The position numbers and the translations under genes were made by a program. Shown here in pieces: positions 8,895 to 17,448 of a stretch of 64,000 nucleotides of DNA. Below the pieces are notes generated by a model. It saw only the letters and a program-made list of their open reading frames with translations. It was not told the origin of the DNA and ran no database searches. Each line of letters begins with the position of its first letter. Positions within the stretch are counted from its first letter, which is position 1. Location of the stretch: assembly GCA_965198795.1 (NCBI GenBank), contig OZ240674.1, forward strand, positions 558,001 through 622,000, read 5' to 3'. Origin of the DNA: G965198795 sp965198795 (GTDB lineage: Bacteria > Pseudomonadota > Alphaproteobacteria > Rhodospirillales > Casp-alpha2).

Positions 8895-9790
8895 CGCCGT
8901 TCCCACCGTCCCCGTGTTTCCGACAACAGCAGGAACAGGGACATGACGATGGCTTCCGGCCGGTTATCCGTGATGTGCTGAGAAAACGTCCAACCCATCG
9001 TCCGGCACAAGGCGCGTAAGCCGTCAGTGTGGCGCGCCAGTTCTTCCCGGTAGGCGTCCCGAACCGTCTCGACACGTCCGATCGTCAGCCTCCCCTCGCC
9101 TTCCATGCCTTCAAACTCCACGCGTCCCTCAAAAGGCAGCGTTTCTTCCGCCGGATCAAGCACCTGGATGACGTGACCGACGGCGCCCTGGGCGGCAAAG
9201 CACCGCAGGTTTTCGGCTATCTCGGGCAAAGGCGGGAGAAAATCCCCCATCAAGACGACCCGGCCATGGCGCGGCACCATTTGGGCGGCGGGCAGGCTGT
9301 CGCGCGGCGCGCGCTCTTCTTCCAGGGCGGCCGCCACGTTGAGAAGCGCGCGCCGGCCCGTCGCCGGCTGCTGAACATCGCCCATCAAGGCGATGCGCTC
9401 ACCGGCGCGGACCAGCAGGACCGCCAAAGACAGCAGGATAAGGTCCGCGCGTTCCGCCTTGAAGCCCCCGCCGTCTCTGGACCGGTAATCCATGGACGCC
9501 GAGCCGTCCCGCCAGAACCAGACGCTCTGCGCCGCTTCCCATTCCATTTCCCGGAGAAACACCCGGTCGGACCGCGCGGATTGCCGCCAATCGACCATCT
9601 GCATCGGATCGCCCCATTCGTATTGCCGGTATTGCCAGAAGGTCTCGCCCTGCCCCACTCGACGCCGGCCGTGCACGCCCTGGCTGACCGTCGCCGCGAC
9701 GCGTTCCGCCGCCACCAGCAAAGGCGGCAGGCGGGCGGTCAGCAATTCCGCCTGATGGTGCGTTTCCGGAATGGAATAGGGAAGCGCCAT
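8888..9790 (-). CDS. DUF58 domain-containing protein
   Basis: A 300-residue DUF58 protein, the standard partner of MoxR ATPases. The DUF58 signature is present as R-Q-Y-E-W-G-D-P-M-Q-M-V-D-W-R-Q-S-A-R (about residues 51-69), normally written as ReYxxGDdxRxIdW, followed by a VWA-like core (S-V-W-F-W-R-D-G-S-A-S-M). It sits 9 bases downstream of the MoxR gene and overlaps the DUF4159 gene, so the set is clearly one operon. DUF58 proteins are thought to be substrates or adaptors for MoxR; no enzymatic activity is assigned. A weak terminal hydrophobic stretch (A-I-V-M-S-L-F-L-L-L) is visible near the C-terminus. Confidence 0.9.
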   Translation of the reverse strand: MALPYSIPETHHQAELLTARLPPLLVAAERVAATVSQGVHGRRRVGQGETFWQYRQYEWGDPMQMVDWRQSARSDRVFLREMEWEAAQSVWFWRDGSASMDYRSRDGGGFKAERADLILLSLAVLLVRAGERIALMGDVQQPATGRRALLNVAAALEEERAPRDSLPAAQMVPRHGRVVLMGDFLPPLPEIAENLRCFAAQGAVGHVIQVLDPAEETLPFEGRVEFEGMEGEGRLTIGRVETVRDAYREELARHTDGLRALCRTMGWTFSQHITDNRPEAIVMSLFLLLSETRGRWERRC

Positions 9791-9799
9791 AGGCCAGAC

Positions 9800-10807
9800 T
9801 TATCCCAGAGCCGCCGTCAAGCGGCCGATGACGTCGCCCAGGGTCAAGCCTTCGGCCCGGGCGCCGAAGTTCAACGCCATTCGGTGTTTCAGGACGGGTT
9901 CCGCCAAAGCAACCACATCATCCACGGACGGCGCCAACCGGCCCTCTAAAACGGCGCGCGCCCGGACGGCCCGCATCATCGCCTGGCTGGCCCGCGGCCC
10001 CGGCCCCCAGGAGACGTGCGCCGCCACTTCGGGGATGTCGCTGGACTCGGGACGTCCCAGGCGCACAAGGGTCAGAATGGCGTCGATGACGCTCTCGCCG
10101 ACCGGAATATGACGCACCAAGGATTGGGCTTTCAGAAGCTTCCCAGCCGTCAAGACGCGCTTTGCCTCAGCCTCGTCCGCGCCGGTCGTCTTGATCAAGA
10201 TTTCCCGCTCCGACGTGACGTCGGGATAGGCGATGTCCACCTGCATCAGGAACCGGTCCAATTGGGCCTCGGGAAGTGGATAGGTGCCTTCCTGTTCGAT
10301 GGGGTTTTGGGTGGCCAGCACATGGAACGGTTCCGGCAGATCGTGATAATGCCCGGCGACGGAGACGCGATGCTCCTGCATGGCTTGGAGCATCGCCGAT
10401 TGGGTCCGGGGGCTTGCCCGGTTGATCTCATCCGCCATCAACAATTGAGAGAACACGGGTCCCCGAATGAAACGGAAGGAGCGCTTGCCGCTCTCTGTCT
10501 CCTCCAGAACCTCGGAACCCAGTATGTCGCCCGGCATCAAGTCGGGCGTGAACTGCACGCGCCGCTCATCCAGACCGAACACCGTGCCCAGCGTCTGCAC
10601 CAGGCGTGTTTTGCCCAAGCCCGGCACACCGACCAACAGACAGTGGCCGCCCGCCAGCAACGTCACAAGCGTCTCGTCGATGACGCGCTCCTGACCGAAA
10701 ATAACCCGCCCGACGCCATCGCGCGCGTCCTTCATGTCGGCGACCAGCTTATCAACGGCGTCGAGCAGCTCGTCGTTGATTTCCGTTGCGGTGTTGTCAG
10801 ACGCCAT
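9800..10807 (-). CDS. MoxR family AAA+ ATPase
   Basis: This 335-residue AAA+ ATPase heads the leftward operon. Walker A is G-V-P-G-L-G-K-T (about 59-66), Walker B M-A-D-E-I-N-R-A (about 126-133), and the sensor/second-region text A-T-Q-N-P-I-E-Q-E-G-T-Y-P-L-P-E-A-Q-L-D-R-F is the MoxR hallmark. MoxR ATPases act as chaperones that mature metalloenzymes or membrane complexes together with VWA proteins. The ATG at 10807 opens a frame of typical family length. Downstream come the DUF58, DUF4159 and large membrane protein genes in the conserved alphaproteobacterial order. Confidence 0.95.
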   Translation of the reverse strand: MASDNTATEINDELLDAVDKLVADMKDARDGVGRVIFGQERVIDETLVTLLAGGHCLLVGVPGLGKTRLVQTLGTVFGLDERRVQFTPDLMPGDILGSEVLEETESGKRSFRFIRGPVFSQLLMADEINRASPRTQSAMLQAMQEHRVSVAGHYHDLPEPFHVLATQNPIEQEGTYPLPEAQLDRFLMQVDIAYPDVTSEREILIKTTGADEAEAKRVLTAGKLLKAQSLVRHIPVGESVIDAILTLVRLGRPESSDIPEVAAHVSWGPGPRASQAMMRAVRARAVLEGRLAPSVDDVVALAEPVLKHRMALNFGARAEGLTLGDVIGRLTAALG

Positions 10808-10937
10808 GTGATCCGTATCCTTACAGCCTGCGTTATGCGAGGCTCTTCCGGCCTCTCGTCTTAAACATGCGCCGATGGGCGCCCGCCCGCAATGGCGTCA
10901 ATGGCCTCTCTGGATGATTGAGCGGACCCTTGTATTC

Positions 10938-11555
10938 ATGACCAAGACACCCAAAAACCCCGGCGCCTTGCCTTCGTTCGCGTCCGCCGTAAAACCGCGC
11001 CAACCAGCGCCGAAACCGCCCGCGGGCATTACTCCGAGCGGGCGTCAGACCGTTTGCGGCGACATCGACATGCGCATCGACCGCAACGGCTTATGGCATT
11101 ATGCAGGTTCCCCCATCGGCCGCAAGGAACTGGTCAAACTGTTCTCAACGGTTCTCAGACGCGACCATGACGGAGACCACTGGCTGATCACACCGGTGGA
11201 AATGTGCAGAATCACGGTGGAAGACGCGGCTTACCTAGGCGTCGAGTTAACCGTTTCCGGTGAAGGTCAATCCCAAAACCTTGAGCTTCGAACCAACATT
11301 GACGAAATCGTGACCATCGGAGAGGGTCACCCCTTGCGCATCGACTCGGACCCGGAAACCGGTGCGCCCGCGCCCTATGTCGCTCTCAACCGGGGCCTGG
11401 AAGCGCGTCTTGCGCGATCTGTGTTCTATCAACTCGTTGAACTTGGGGTTGAACACCGGCAAAATCACGAACGCCTTTACGGTGTGTGGAGCGGCGGCGT
11501 GTTTTTCCCCCTTGGCTCCATGCGGGACGTCATGGACGGCGAACAAGACACATGA
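10938..11555 (+). CDS. DUF1285 family protein
   Basis: About 205 residues when started at ATG 10938; an in-frame start at 10875 would add 21 residues that look non-conserved. The DUF1285 pattern is clear: D-M-R-I-D-R-N-G-L-W-H-Y-A-G-S-P-I-G-R near residue 35, L-V-K-L-F-S-T-V-L-R-R-D-H-D-G, W-L-I-T-P-V-E-M-C-R-I, and a C-terminal F-Y-Q-L-V-E-L-G followed by L-Y-G-V-W-S-G-G-V-F-F-P-L-G. The family has no known biochemical function; in alphaproteobacteria it commonly neighbours a Nudix hydrolase and the CCA-adding enzyme, as here, and is divergent from moxR. It ends 13 bases before the Nudix gene, so co-transcription is likely. Confidence 0.9.
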   Translation: MTKTPKNPGALPSFASAVKPRQPAPKPPAGITPSGRQTVCGDIDMRIDRNGLWHYAGSPIGRKELVKLFSTVLRRDHDGDHWLITPVEMCRITVEDAAYLGVELTVSGEGQSQNLELRTNIDEIVTIGEGHPLRIDSDPETGAPAPYVALNRGLEARLARSVFYQLVELGVEHRQNHERLYGVWSGGVFFPLGSMRDVMDGEQDT

Positions 11556-11568
11556 AGCGGTGAGGCGG

Positions 11569-12243
11569 ATGATCGACACGCCCAACGGCGCTCCCGTGTC
11601 CCGTTCGCCGGAGTGCGATTTTTCCGAGCGGTTTATCGTCCAGACTCTGGACGGCCGTAAACCGGGAGCGGCGAAGCCCAGAGGCGACCACGACCTGAAT
11701 CCGGGAATGAGCGCCGCCGGCCAATTAAGCGCGGCGGCTGTCCTGGTGCCCCTTGTCCGCCGCCCGGCGGGGCTTACCATGATGCTTACCCAGCGGACCG
11801 ACCATCTGGATCATCATCCGGGCCAAATCAGCTTTCCCGGCGGCCGCGCCGACCCCGGGGACGAAAACGCGCTGGCGACCGCGCTGCGTGAAACCGAGGA
11901 GGAAATCGGTCTCGACCGCCGTCATATCGAGATCATCGGCTGTCTGGACCGTTACATTACCCGGACCGCTTTCGAGGTCGTGCCGGTGGTGGGGCTGGTG
12001 ACGCCGCCTTTCGAGATTACCAGGGAAGCCTTCGAGGTGGCGGACGTGTTTGAAGTGCCGCTCGAATTCTTGATGAACGAAAACAATCACGAACGCCACG
12101 TTCGGGAAACCAATGGACGGAGCCGGGAATTCCACGCCATGCCTTACCAAGACCGCTTCATCTGGGGAGCGACGGCGGGGATGATCCGCAACATGCACGA
12201 TATTCTCCGCGACGCCGCCGCCCTAAATTCCCCACCCGGCTGA
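11569..12243 (+). CDS. Nudix hydrolase, CoA pyrophosphatase type
   Basis: A 224-residue Nudix enzyme expected to cleave coenzyme A (or acyl-CoA) to 3',5'-ADP and phosphopantetheine. The UPF0035 motif that marks CoA pyrophosphatases precedes the Nudix box: M-L-T-Q-R-T-D-H-L-D-H-H-P-G-Q-I-S-F-P-G (about residues 66-85). The Nudix box itself is complete, with G-G-R, E-N-A-L-A-T-A-L-R-E-T-E-E-E-I-G-L (GX5EX7REUXEEXGU, where the EEXG glutamates bind Mg2+). The start at 11569 has GAGG upstream and follows the DUF1285 stop by 13 bases; a longer in-frame extension to 11362 overlaps DUF1285 and is rejected. Confidence 0.92.
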   Translation: MIDTPNGAPVSRSPECDFSERFIVQTLDGRKPGAAKPRGDHDLNPGMSAAGQLSAAAVLVPLVRRPAGLTMMLTQRTDHLDHHPGQISFPGGRADPGDENALATALRETEEEIGLDRRHIEIIGCLDRYITRTAFEVVPVVGLVTPPFEITREAFEVADVFEVPLEFLMNENNHERHVRETNGRSREFHAMPYQDRFIWGATAGMIRNMHDILRDAAALNSPPG

Positions 12244-12280
12244 TTGCAGTCCGCCCAGATGCGCGTATCTTAGTCGCGCC

Positions 12281-12559
12281 ATGAGAATATTCTTGCTCAA
12301 CTATCTGCTGCCGCTGGCCCTGCCCACCGTGGCGTACCTGGGCTGGGTTTACTACTGCCGCAAACGCGCCGACGCTGGGGAAGATCCGCCTGCGGTCACG
12401 CGCGGCGGTTTGTTTTGGTCCGTCATGGCGGGCGCGGGGTTGATGGTCGCCGGTCTGGCGGCCGTCGCCCTGCTGCAGGGCGGGCGGCCCGACGCCGATT
12501 ACCAACCGCCGCAGTTCAAGGACGGCGAAATCGTCGGGCCCCGTTTCCAGAAACAATAG
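12281..12559 (+). CDS. DUF6111 family small membrane protein
   Basis: 92 residues with two predicted membrane helices (about 4-24, L-L-N-Y-L-L-P-L-A-L-P-T-V-A-Y-L-G, and 46-66, F-W-S-V-M-A-G-A-G-L-M-V-A-G-L-A-A) and a C-terminal tail with the sequence D-Y-Q-P-P-Q-F-K-D-G-E-I-V-G-P, characteristic of the alphaproteobacterial DUF6111 family. It is normally located directly upstream of the CCA tRNA nucleotidyltransferase, as here. No function is known. Confidence 0.85.
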   Translation: MRIFLLNYLLPLALPTVAYLGWVYYCRKRADAGEDPPAVTRGGLFWSVMAGAGLMVAGLAAVALLQGGRPDADYQPPQFKDGEIVGPRFQKQ

Positions 12560-12568
12560 GCCGCACCC

Positions 12569-13924
12569 ATGGCGCCCTACACCAAGGACGAAGAGGAAGT
12601 CACTTTCGAGGTCAGGATGGCGACCGACACGGCCATGGGGCAATTGACGCCTCAGGCCTGGATGGAAGCGCCGGAGACGCAGCGTCTTATCGACGTCTTT
12701 CGTGACGAAGGCGAGGAAATCCGCTTCGCCGGCGGCTGCGTGCGTGACGCCCTGGCCAACCGGGAAGTCACCGATATCGACATGGCGACGCCGCTGACGC
12801 CGGATAAAGTCACCACGCTTCTGGAACGCGCCGGCATCAAGGTCATCCCCACCGGCGTCGATCATGGCTCCGTCACGGCGGTGGTTGACGGCGCTGCTTT
12901 CGAGATCACGACGCTCCGTCGCGACGAGGAGACCGACGGCCGGCGCGCGCGGGTGAAATTCACCAGTTCCTGGGTGGAGGACGCCCGGCGGCGGGACTTT
13001 ACCTTTAACGCCTTATCAGCGGATCGTCTGGGTGCGGTCTATGACCCATTTAACGGGATCGCCGATCTGGCCCACGGTAAAGTACGTTTCGTCGGCCGCG
13101 CCGATGACCGGGTGCGGGAGGACTACCTGCGTATTTTGCGGTATTTCCGGTTTTACGCGCGCTTCGGCCGCCCGCCCGCCGACAAGGACGCGACGGAGGC
13201 CTGCCGATCAAACAAGGAGGGCCTCCGCCGGTTGTCCGGTGAGCGAGTCTGGAAAGAGATGAAGCTGATCCTGCTGGGTCCCGAGCCGGCGGACGTCTGC
13301 ATCATGATGCGGGGCTTGGGCGTGTTGAAGGTCATCTTGCCGGAGGCCCTGGGCGAGGTAACGCCCCTTCGCATGAAGGCCTGGCTGACCAACCGGGCGA
13401 TCAGGGTGAACGGCGTCGAGGCGGAGGCGGTGCGCCGGCTTGCCGCCTTGGTGATCCCCGATCCCGGCCGTCAGCTTGAAACCCCGCCCAGGGAACGCGC
13501 CCTTGCCATTGCGGAGCGCTGGAAATTCTCCAATTCCGAACGCGACCGGCTAGTCGCCCTGCTGGCGCCGGAGATGGACGTCTCTCCCGACATGTCCGGG
13601 TCCGAAAAGCGGCGCGCGCTCCATCGTCTGGGGCCGGAGACCGTCCGCGACACGGCGCTTCTGAATTGGGCCATGGAACTCGCCGTCACCCCACGGCTGC
13701 CCCGCGCGCGCACGGAAGCCTTCATTGCGCTGTTGGATAGCTGCCACGCCTGGACAGACGTTCAACTTCCCATCTCGGGCCAGGATGTATTGGACCAGGG
13801 GATCAAGGCCGGACCCGCCGTTGGCGAAATCCTGCTGCGAGTCGAGTCTTGGTGGGAAGCGGCTGATTACCAGCCAAGCCGTGAGGACTGCCTCGCCGAG
13901 ATGAAAAGACTGCTCTCTCGATAG
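12569..13924 (+). CDS. cca: CCA-adding tRNA nucleotidyltransferase
   Basis: A 451-residue class II nucleotidyltransferase that repairs or adds the 3'-CCA end of tRNAs. The N-terminal catalytic domain shows F-A-G-G-C-V-R-D-A-L and the metal-binding D-I-D-M-A-T (D-x-D), followed by R-R-D-F-T-F-N-A and the base-recognition motif E-D-Y-L-R-I-L-R-Y-F-R-F-Y-A-R-F. The C-terminal third is helical and variable, as usual. The start could be ATG 12569 (9 bases after the DUF6111 stop) or ATG 12617, where conservation begins; the upstream residues are acidic and not obviously conserved. Because the tRNA-Ser gene of this window encodes CCA, the enzyme may serve mainly in repair. Confidence 0.95.
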   Translation: MAPYTKDEEEVTFEVRMATDTAMGQLTPQAWMEAPETQRLIDVFRDEGEEIRFAGGCVRDALANREVTDIDMATPLTPDKVTTLLERAGIKVIPTGVDHGSVTAVVDGAAFEITTLRRDEETDGRRARVKFTSSWVEDARRRDFTFNALSADRLGAVYDPFNGIADLAHGKVRFVGRADDRVREDYLRILRYFRFYARFGRPPADKDATEACRSNKEGLRRLSGERVWKEMKLILLGPEPADVCIMMRGLGVLKVILPEALGEVTPLRMKAWLTNRAIRVNGVEAEAVRRLAALVIPDPGRQLETPPRERALAIAERWKFSNSERDRLVALLAPEMDVSPDMSGSEKRRALHRLGPETVRDTALLNWAMELAVTPRLPRARTEAFIALLDSCHAWTDVQLPISGQDVLDQGIKAGPAVGEILLRVESWWEAADYQPSREDCLAEMKRLLSR

Positions 13925-13948
13925 ACGCCTGTCACGATAGACGTCCCG

Positions 13949-14854
13949 TCACGGCCACGCCGTATCCGGCGGAAGGGACATTAAAACGGCTTCGACATTG
14001 CCGCCGGTCTTCAGTCCAAAAATTGTGCCCCGGTCATAAAGAAGATTGAACTCCACATAGCGTCCGCGCTTGACGCGTTGTTTGTCTTTCTCTCCTTCGG
14101 TCCACGCCGCGTTCATGTGCTTCCGGGCCAGGTCCGTATAGGCTTTGACGAAGGCGCGGCCCACATCCCGGGTGAAAGCGAAATCCGCCTCCCAATCGCC
14201 CGTGGCCAGATTGTCATAGAATATTCCGCCCACGCCGCGGGCTTCGTTCCGGTGAGGCAGGAAAAAATAGTCGTCACACCAGACCTTAAAGCGCGGATAA
14301 TAGGCCGCGTCGTGGGCGTCGCACGCTTTTCGGAACGAGTCATGGAAATGCGCCGTGTCCTCATCCAACGGGAAGACGGGCGTCAAATCCCCGCCGCCGC
14401 CGAACCAGCCCTTGGTGGTGACGATCATCCGTGTGTTCATATGCGCCGCGGGCACATGCGGATTTTGCGGATGGATGACGACAGAAATCCCAGACGCCCA
14501 AAACCGGGGGTCTTTGGCGGCGCCGGGGATGTTTTCCCGAAACTCCTTGGAGAACGCGCCCCAGACGGTGGATACGTTCACGCCGGCTTTCTCGAATACG
14601 CGCCCGCCGCGCAAGATGGACATGACGCCGCCGCCGCCCGATTCCGTCTCGGCGGGGCGTTCCCATGCTTTCCGTTCAAACCTTCCCGGCGCCTCCGCGC
14701 TGGTGCCGTTTGGCCCCGTAACATCGTCCTCGATATCTTCCAGCGACTTACAGAGATCGTCGCGCAGTGTCTCAAACCAGGCCTTCGCTCGTGACTTCGC
14801 CCCGTCGGTTTGAAAAGTGGGGCTTTCCACCATGGGAAAGGCGTGGGAACGCAT
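13949..14854 (-). CDS. hemF: Oxygen-dependent coproporphyrinogen III oxidase
   Basis: The 301-residue enzyme converts coproporphyrinogen III to protoporphyrinogen IX by oxygen-dependent decarboxylation in haem synthesis. Family hallmarks are N-P-H-V-P-A-A-H-M-N-T-R, W-F-G-G-G-G-D-L-T-P, the catalytic H-x-D region F-H-D-S-F-R-K-A-C-D-A-H, and R-G-V-G-G-I-F-Y-D-N-L, with R-G-R-Y-V-E-F-N-L-L-Y-D-R-G-T near the C-terminus. Length and start are normal. It lies 4 bases downstream of trmL on the same strand, and both are divergent from the cytochrome bc1 operon, a frequent alphaproteobacterial arrangement that links haem supply to respiration. Confidence 0.97.
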   Translation of the reverse strand: MRSHAFPMVESPTFQTDGAKSRAKAWFETLRDDLCKSLEDIEDDVTGPNGTSAEAPGRFERKAWERPAETESGGGGVMSILRGGRVFEKAGVNVSTVWGAFSKEFRENIPGAAKDPRFWASGISVVIHPQNPHVPAAHMNTRMIVTTKGWFGGGGDLTPVFPLDEDTAHFHDSFRKACDAHDAAYYPRFKVWCDDYFFLPHRNEARGVGGIFYDNLATGDWEADFAFTRDVGRAFVKAYTDLARKHMNAAWTEGEKDKQRVKRGRYVEFNLLYDRGTIFGLKTGGNVEAVLMSLPPDTAWP

Positions 14855-14858
14855 GGAT

Positions 14859-15329
14859 TTACTCCTCGGGCGGGAACGCGCTTGTCTGCCTAAGCGCCTC
14901 GCCCAGAACCATCGCAGCGGAGGCCGCCAGATTCAAGGACCGCATCCCCGGCGCCATGGGAATCCGAACCCTCTCATCGGCGGCGGCGTGGACCTCTTCC
15001 GGCGCACCGCCGCTTTCCCGGCCGAAGAGCAGGACATCGCCCGGTTTGAAGGAAAACTCGTCAAGCCGGGCGGAGCCTTTGGTCGTCAGCAAAACGAGGC
15101 GATCAGCGGATTCGCCGGCCAGGAATCGAGACCACGAGGCGTGTCGCGTGAGAACCACGGTTTGCAAGTAATCCATCCCCGCGCGGCGCATGGATTTTTC
15201 GGACCACACGAAACCGCAGGGCTCGATAATGTGAGCCGCCACCCCCAAACAGGCGCAGGTACGAAGCACAGCCCCCGTATTTTGAGGTATATCGGGCTGA
15301 TACAAGGCCAAATGCATACTGTTAGTCAT
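14859..15329 (-). CDS. trmL: tRNA (cytidine/uridine(34)-2'-O)-methyltransferase
   Basis: A 156-residue SPOUT-class methyltransferase for the wobble ribose of tRNA-Leu isoacceptors. The start H-L-A-L-Y-Q-P-D-I-P-Q-N-T-G is diagnostic for TrmL, as are L-L-F-G-R-E-S-G-G-A-P and the knotted SAM-site segment I-P-M-A-P-G-M-R-S-L-N-L-A-A-S-A. Possible starts are GTG 15332, ATG 15329 and ATG 15317; the last begins directly at the conserved MHLALYQ. It is the first gene of the hemF transcript. Confidence 0.95.
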   Translation of the reverse strand: MTNSMHLALYQPDIPQNTGAVLRTCACLGVAAHIIEPCGFVWSEKSMRRAGMDYLQTVVLTRHASWSRFLAGESADRLVLLTTKGSARLDEFSFKPGDVLLFGRESGGAPEEVHAAADERVRIPMAPGMRSLNLAASAAMVLGEALRQTSAFPPEE

Positions 15330-15575
15330 CACGTTTCATATATGAGCCGCCGGCAATCTCTTGAGAGAAAACAAACGCTTAAATCCTTGCAAGAAAGCCC
15401 CAAGCTGAATAATGTCCGCCCGCGGGCCGCCCGTTCACGGGAGCCTGACGCTTGTTTGGCGCTTATTCCTTTGATCCAGCTTGCGTCAAAACAGCGTAAG
15501 CGTTTTAAAATATCCGTTTTCCCGGACCTTGATGACCATATATCCTCGGTGAAGACAGTAAAAAGAGGAGTTCCC

Positions 15576-16130
15576 ATGAGCAACACGGCAGACACGGCGC
15601 CGGACACCTCGATCGACGAGGCCACCCGCCGCGATTTCCTGACGTTATCGACTGCTGCGATGGGCGCTGTTGGTGTCGCCGTCGCCGCATGGCCGTTCGT
15701 AGACAGTCTGAACCCGGCGGCCGATACATTGGCCCTCGCGACCACAGAAGTGGATCTCAGCGCCATTGACGAAGGCATGAGCATCACCGTGACTTGGCAG
15801 GGCAAGCCGGTGTTCGTCCGCCACCGCACGGCGGAAGAGATCAAGGAAGCCGAGGACGTCAATCTCAGCGTGCTGGTCGATCCGCAAAAGGACTCCGCCC
15901 GGGTCATAAAGCCCGAATGGCTGATCATGATCGGTATCTGCACGCACCTGGGCTGTATCCCGCTGGGTCAAAGGGACGGCGATCAAAAAGGCGAATTCAA
16001 CGGCTGGTTCTGCCCGTGCCATGGGTCGCACTATGACACCTCGGGCCGGATTCGAAAAGGTCCGGCGCCGATAAACCTGGTCGTTCCGGACTATGAATTC
16101 CTGTCTGAAACGCAAGTGAAGATAGGCTAA
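15576..16130 (+). CDS. petA: Ubiquinol-cytochrome c reductase Rieske iron-sulfur subunit
   Basis: 184 residues. The twin-arginine motif R-R-D-F-L at 18-22 begins a single membrane anchor (about 25-46), so the folded Fe-S protein is exported by Tat and stays anchored. The Rieske cluster ligands are C-T-H-L-G-C at 122-127 and C-P-C-H-G-S-H at 146-152, which place the [2Fe-2S] cluster of the cytochrome bc1 complex. The start at 15576 has an AGAGGAG six bases upstream; in-frame extension to 14817 only overlaps trmL. The gene leads petABC with 13- and 12-base spacings. Confidence 0.97.
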   Translation: MSNTADTAPDTSIDEATRRDFLTLSTAAMGAVGVAVAAWPFVDSLNPAADTLALATTEVDLSAIDEGMSITVTWQGKPVFVRHRTAEEIKEAEDVNLSVLVDPQKDSARVIKPEWLIMIGICTHLGCIPLGQRDGDQKGEFNGWFCPCHGSHYDTSGRIRKGPAPINLVVPDYEFLSETQVKIG

Positions 16131-16143
16131 GGGAGAAGACATA

Positions 16144-17436
16144 ATGAGCGCTCCGCGAAACCTCCCCCCGGTTGCGAAATGGATTGAGCACCGCCTGCCG
16201 GTCTTTTCGTTCATCAACCATTCCGCCGTTGAGTATCCGACGCCGAAGAATCTGAACTATTTCTGGAACTTCGGCTCGCTCGCCGGCGTCACGCTGGTGA
16301 TCATGATTGTCACCGGCCTGTTTCTGGCGATGCACTACACGCCGCATACGGACCATGCCTTCGCGTCCGTCGAACGCATCATGCGCGACGTCAACGGCGG
16401 CTGGCTGATCCGCTATCTGCATATGAACGGCGCCAGCTTCTTCTTTATTGTGGTTTACATCCACATTTTCCGCGGCATGTACTACGGCTCTTACAAACAG
16501 CCGCGCGAACTGCTCTGGATTATTGGCGTGTTCATCCTGCTGGCTATGATGGCCACCGCCTTCATGGGCTACGTCCTGCCTTGGGGTCAGATGAGCTTCT
16601 GGGGCGCCACCGTGATCACCAACCTGTTCTCGGCCTTCCCCATTGTGGGCGAGTCGATCGTGACCCTTCTGTGGGGCGGCTTCGCGGTTGACAATCCGAC
16701 GTTGAACCGGTTCTTCGTGCTTCACTTCCTGATGCCGTTCGTGATCTTCGGTCTGGTGTTCATCCATCTCTGGGCCTTGCACCATCACAGATCCAATAAC
16801 CCGGTCGGCGTGGACATCAAAGGTCCGGAAGACACCATTCCGTTCCATCCCTATTTCACGATCAAGGATCTTTTTGGTCTCGGCGTGTTCCTGATCTTCC
16901 TCGTCGGCGTGGTCGCCTTCGCCCCCAACTTCCTTGGGCACCCGGACAATTACATCGAAGCCGATCCCCTGGTGACGCCGGCGCACATCGTTCCGGAGTG
17001 GTACTTTCTGCCGTTCTACGCGATCCTTCGGGCCTTCACGGACGACTTCATCGTGTACCAGGTGGTCTCGCTGGGCGGCTTTCTGATGGACGCCAAACTG
17101 GCGGGTGTGCTGGCGATGTTCTCTTCCGTCCTGATCCTCTGCCTGCTGCCCTGGCTGGACCGCTCCAAGGTCCGTTCCGCCAACTACCGGCCGACCTACT
17201 TCTGGTTCTTCTGGATATTCGCCGCCGATTGCGTGGTGCTGACGATTGTCGGCGGCAAACCGGCGGAAGGCGTCTGGGTTCCGATCGGACAAGTGGCGAC
17301 CGCCTACTACTTCACCCACTTCATCGTTATCATCCCGCTGTTGGGTATTCTGGAACGGCCGAAACCGCTGCCGGAGAGCATCTCGGCCGCCGTGCTCGCC
17401 AAATCCGGCGGCGCGACGGCGCAGCCCGCGGAATAG
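16144..17436 (+). CDS. petB: Cytochrome b subunit of the bc1 complex
   Basis: A 430-residue integral membrane protein carrying the two b haems and the quinol oxidation and quinone reduction sites. Seen are the eight-helix pattern, the helix-B and helix-D histidine pairs (L-I-R-Y-L-H-M-N-G-A-S and R-F-F-V-L-H-F-L-M-P with L-W-A-L-H-H-H), G-Y-V-L-P-W-G-Q-M-S-F-W, and the quinol-site motif P-E-W-Y near residue 285. Length fits unfused bacterial cytochrome b. GGGAGAAG lies upstream of the ATG. Confidence 0.98.
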   Translation: MSAPRNLPPVAKWIEHRLPVFSFINHSAVEYPTPKNLNYFWNFGSLAGVTLVIMIVTGLFLAMHYTPHTDHAFASVERIMRDVNGGWLIRYLHMNGASFFFIVVYIHIFRGMYYGSYKQPRELLWIIGVFILLAMMATAFMGYVLPWGQMSFWGATVITNLFSAFPIVGESIVTLLWGGFAVDNPTLNRFFVLHFLMPFVIFGLVFIHLWALHHHRSNNPVGVDIKGPEDTIPFHPYFTIKDLFGLGVFLIFLVGVVAFAPNFLGHPDNYIEADPLVTPAHIVPEWYFLPFYAILRAFTDDFIVYQVVSLGGFLMDAKLAGVLAMFSSVLILCLLPWLDRSKVRSANYRPTYFWFFWIFAADCVVLTIVGGKPAEGVWVPIGQVATAYYFTHFIVIIPLLGILERPKPLPESISAAVLAKSGGATAQPAE

Positions 17437-17448
17437 GGAGTTAAAACA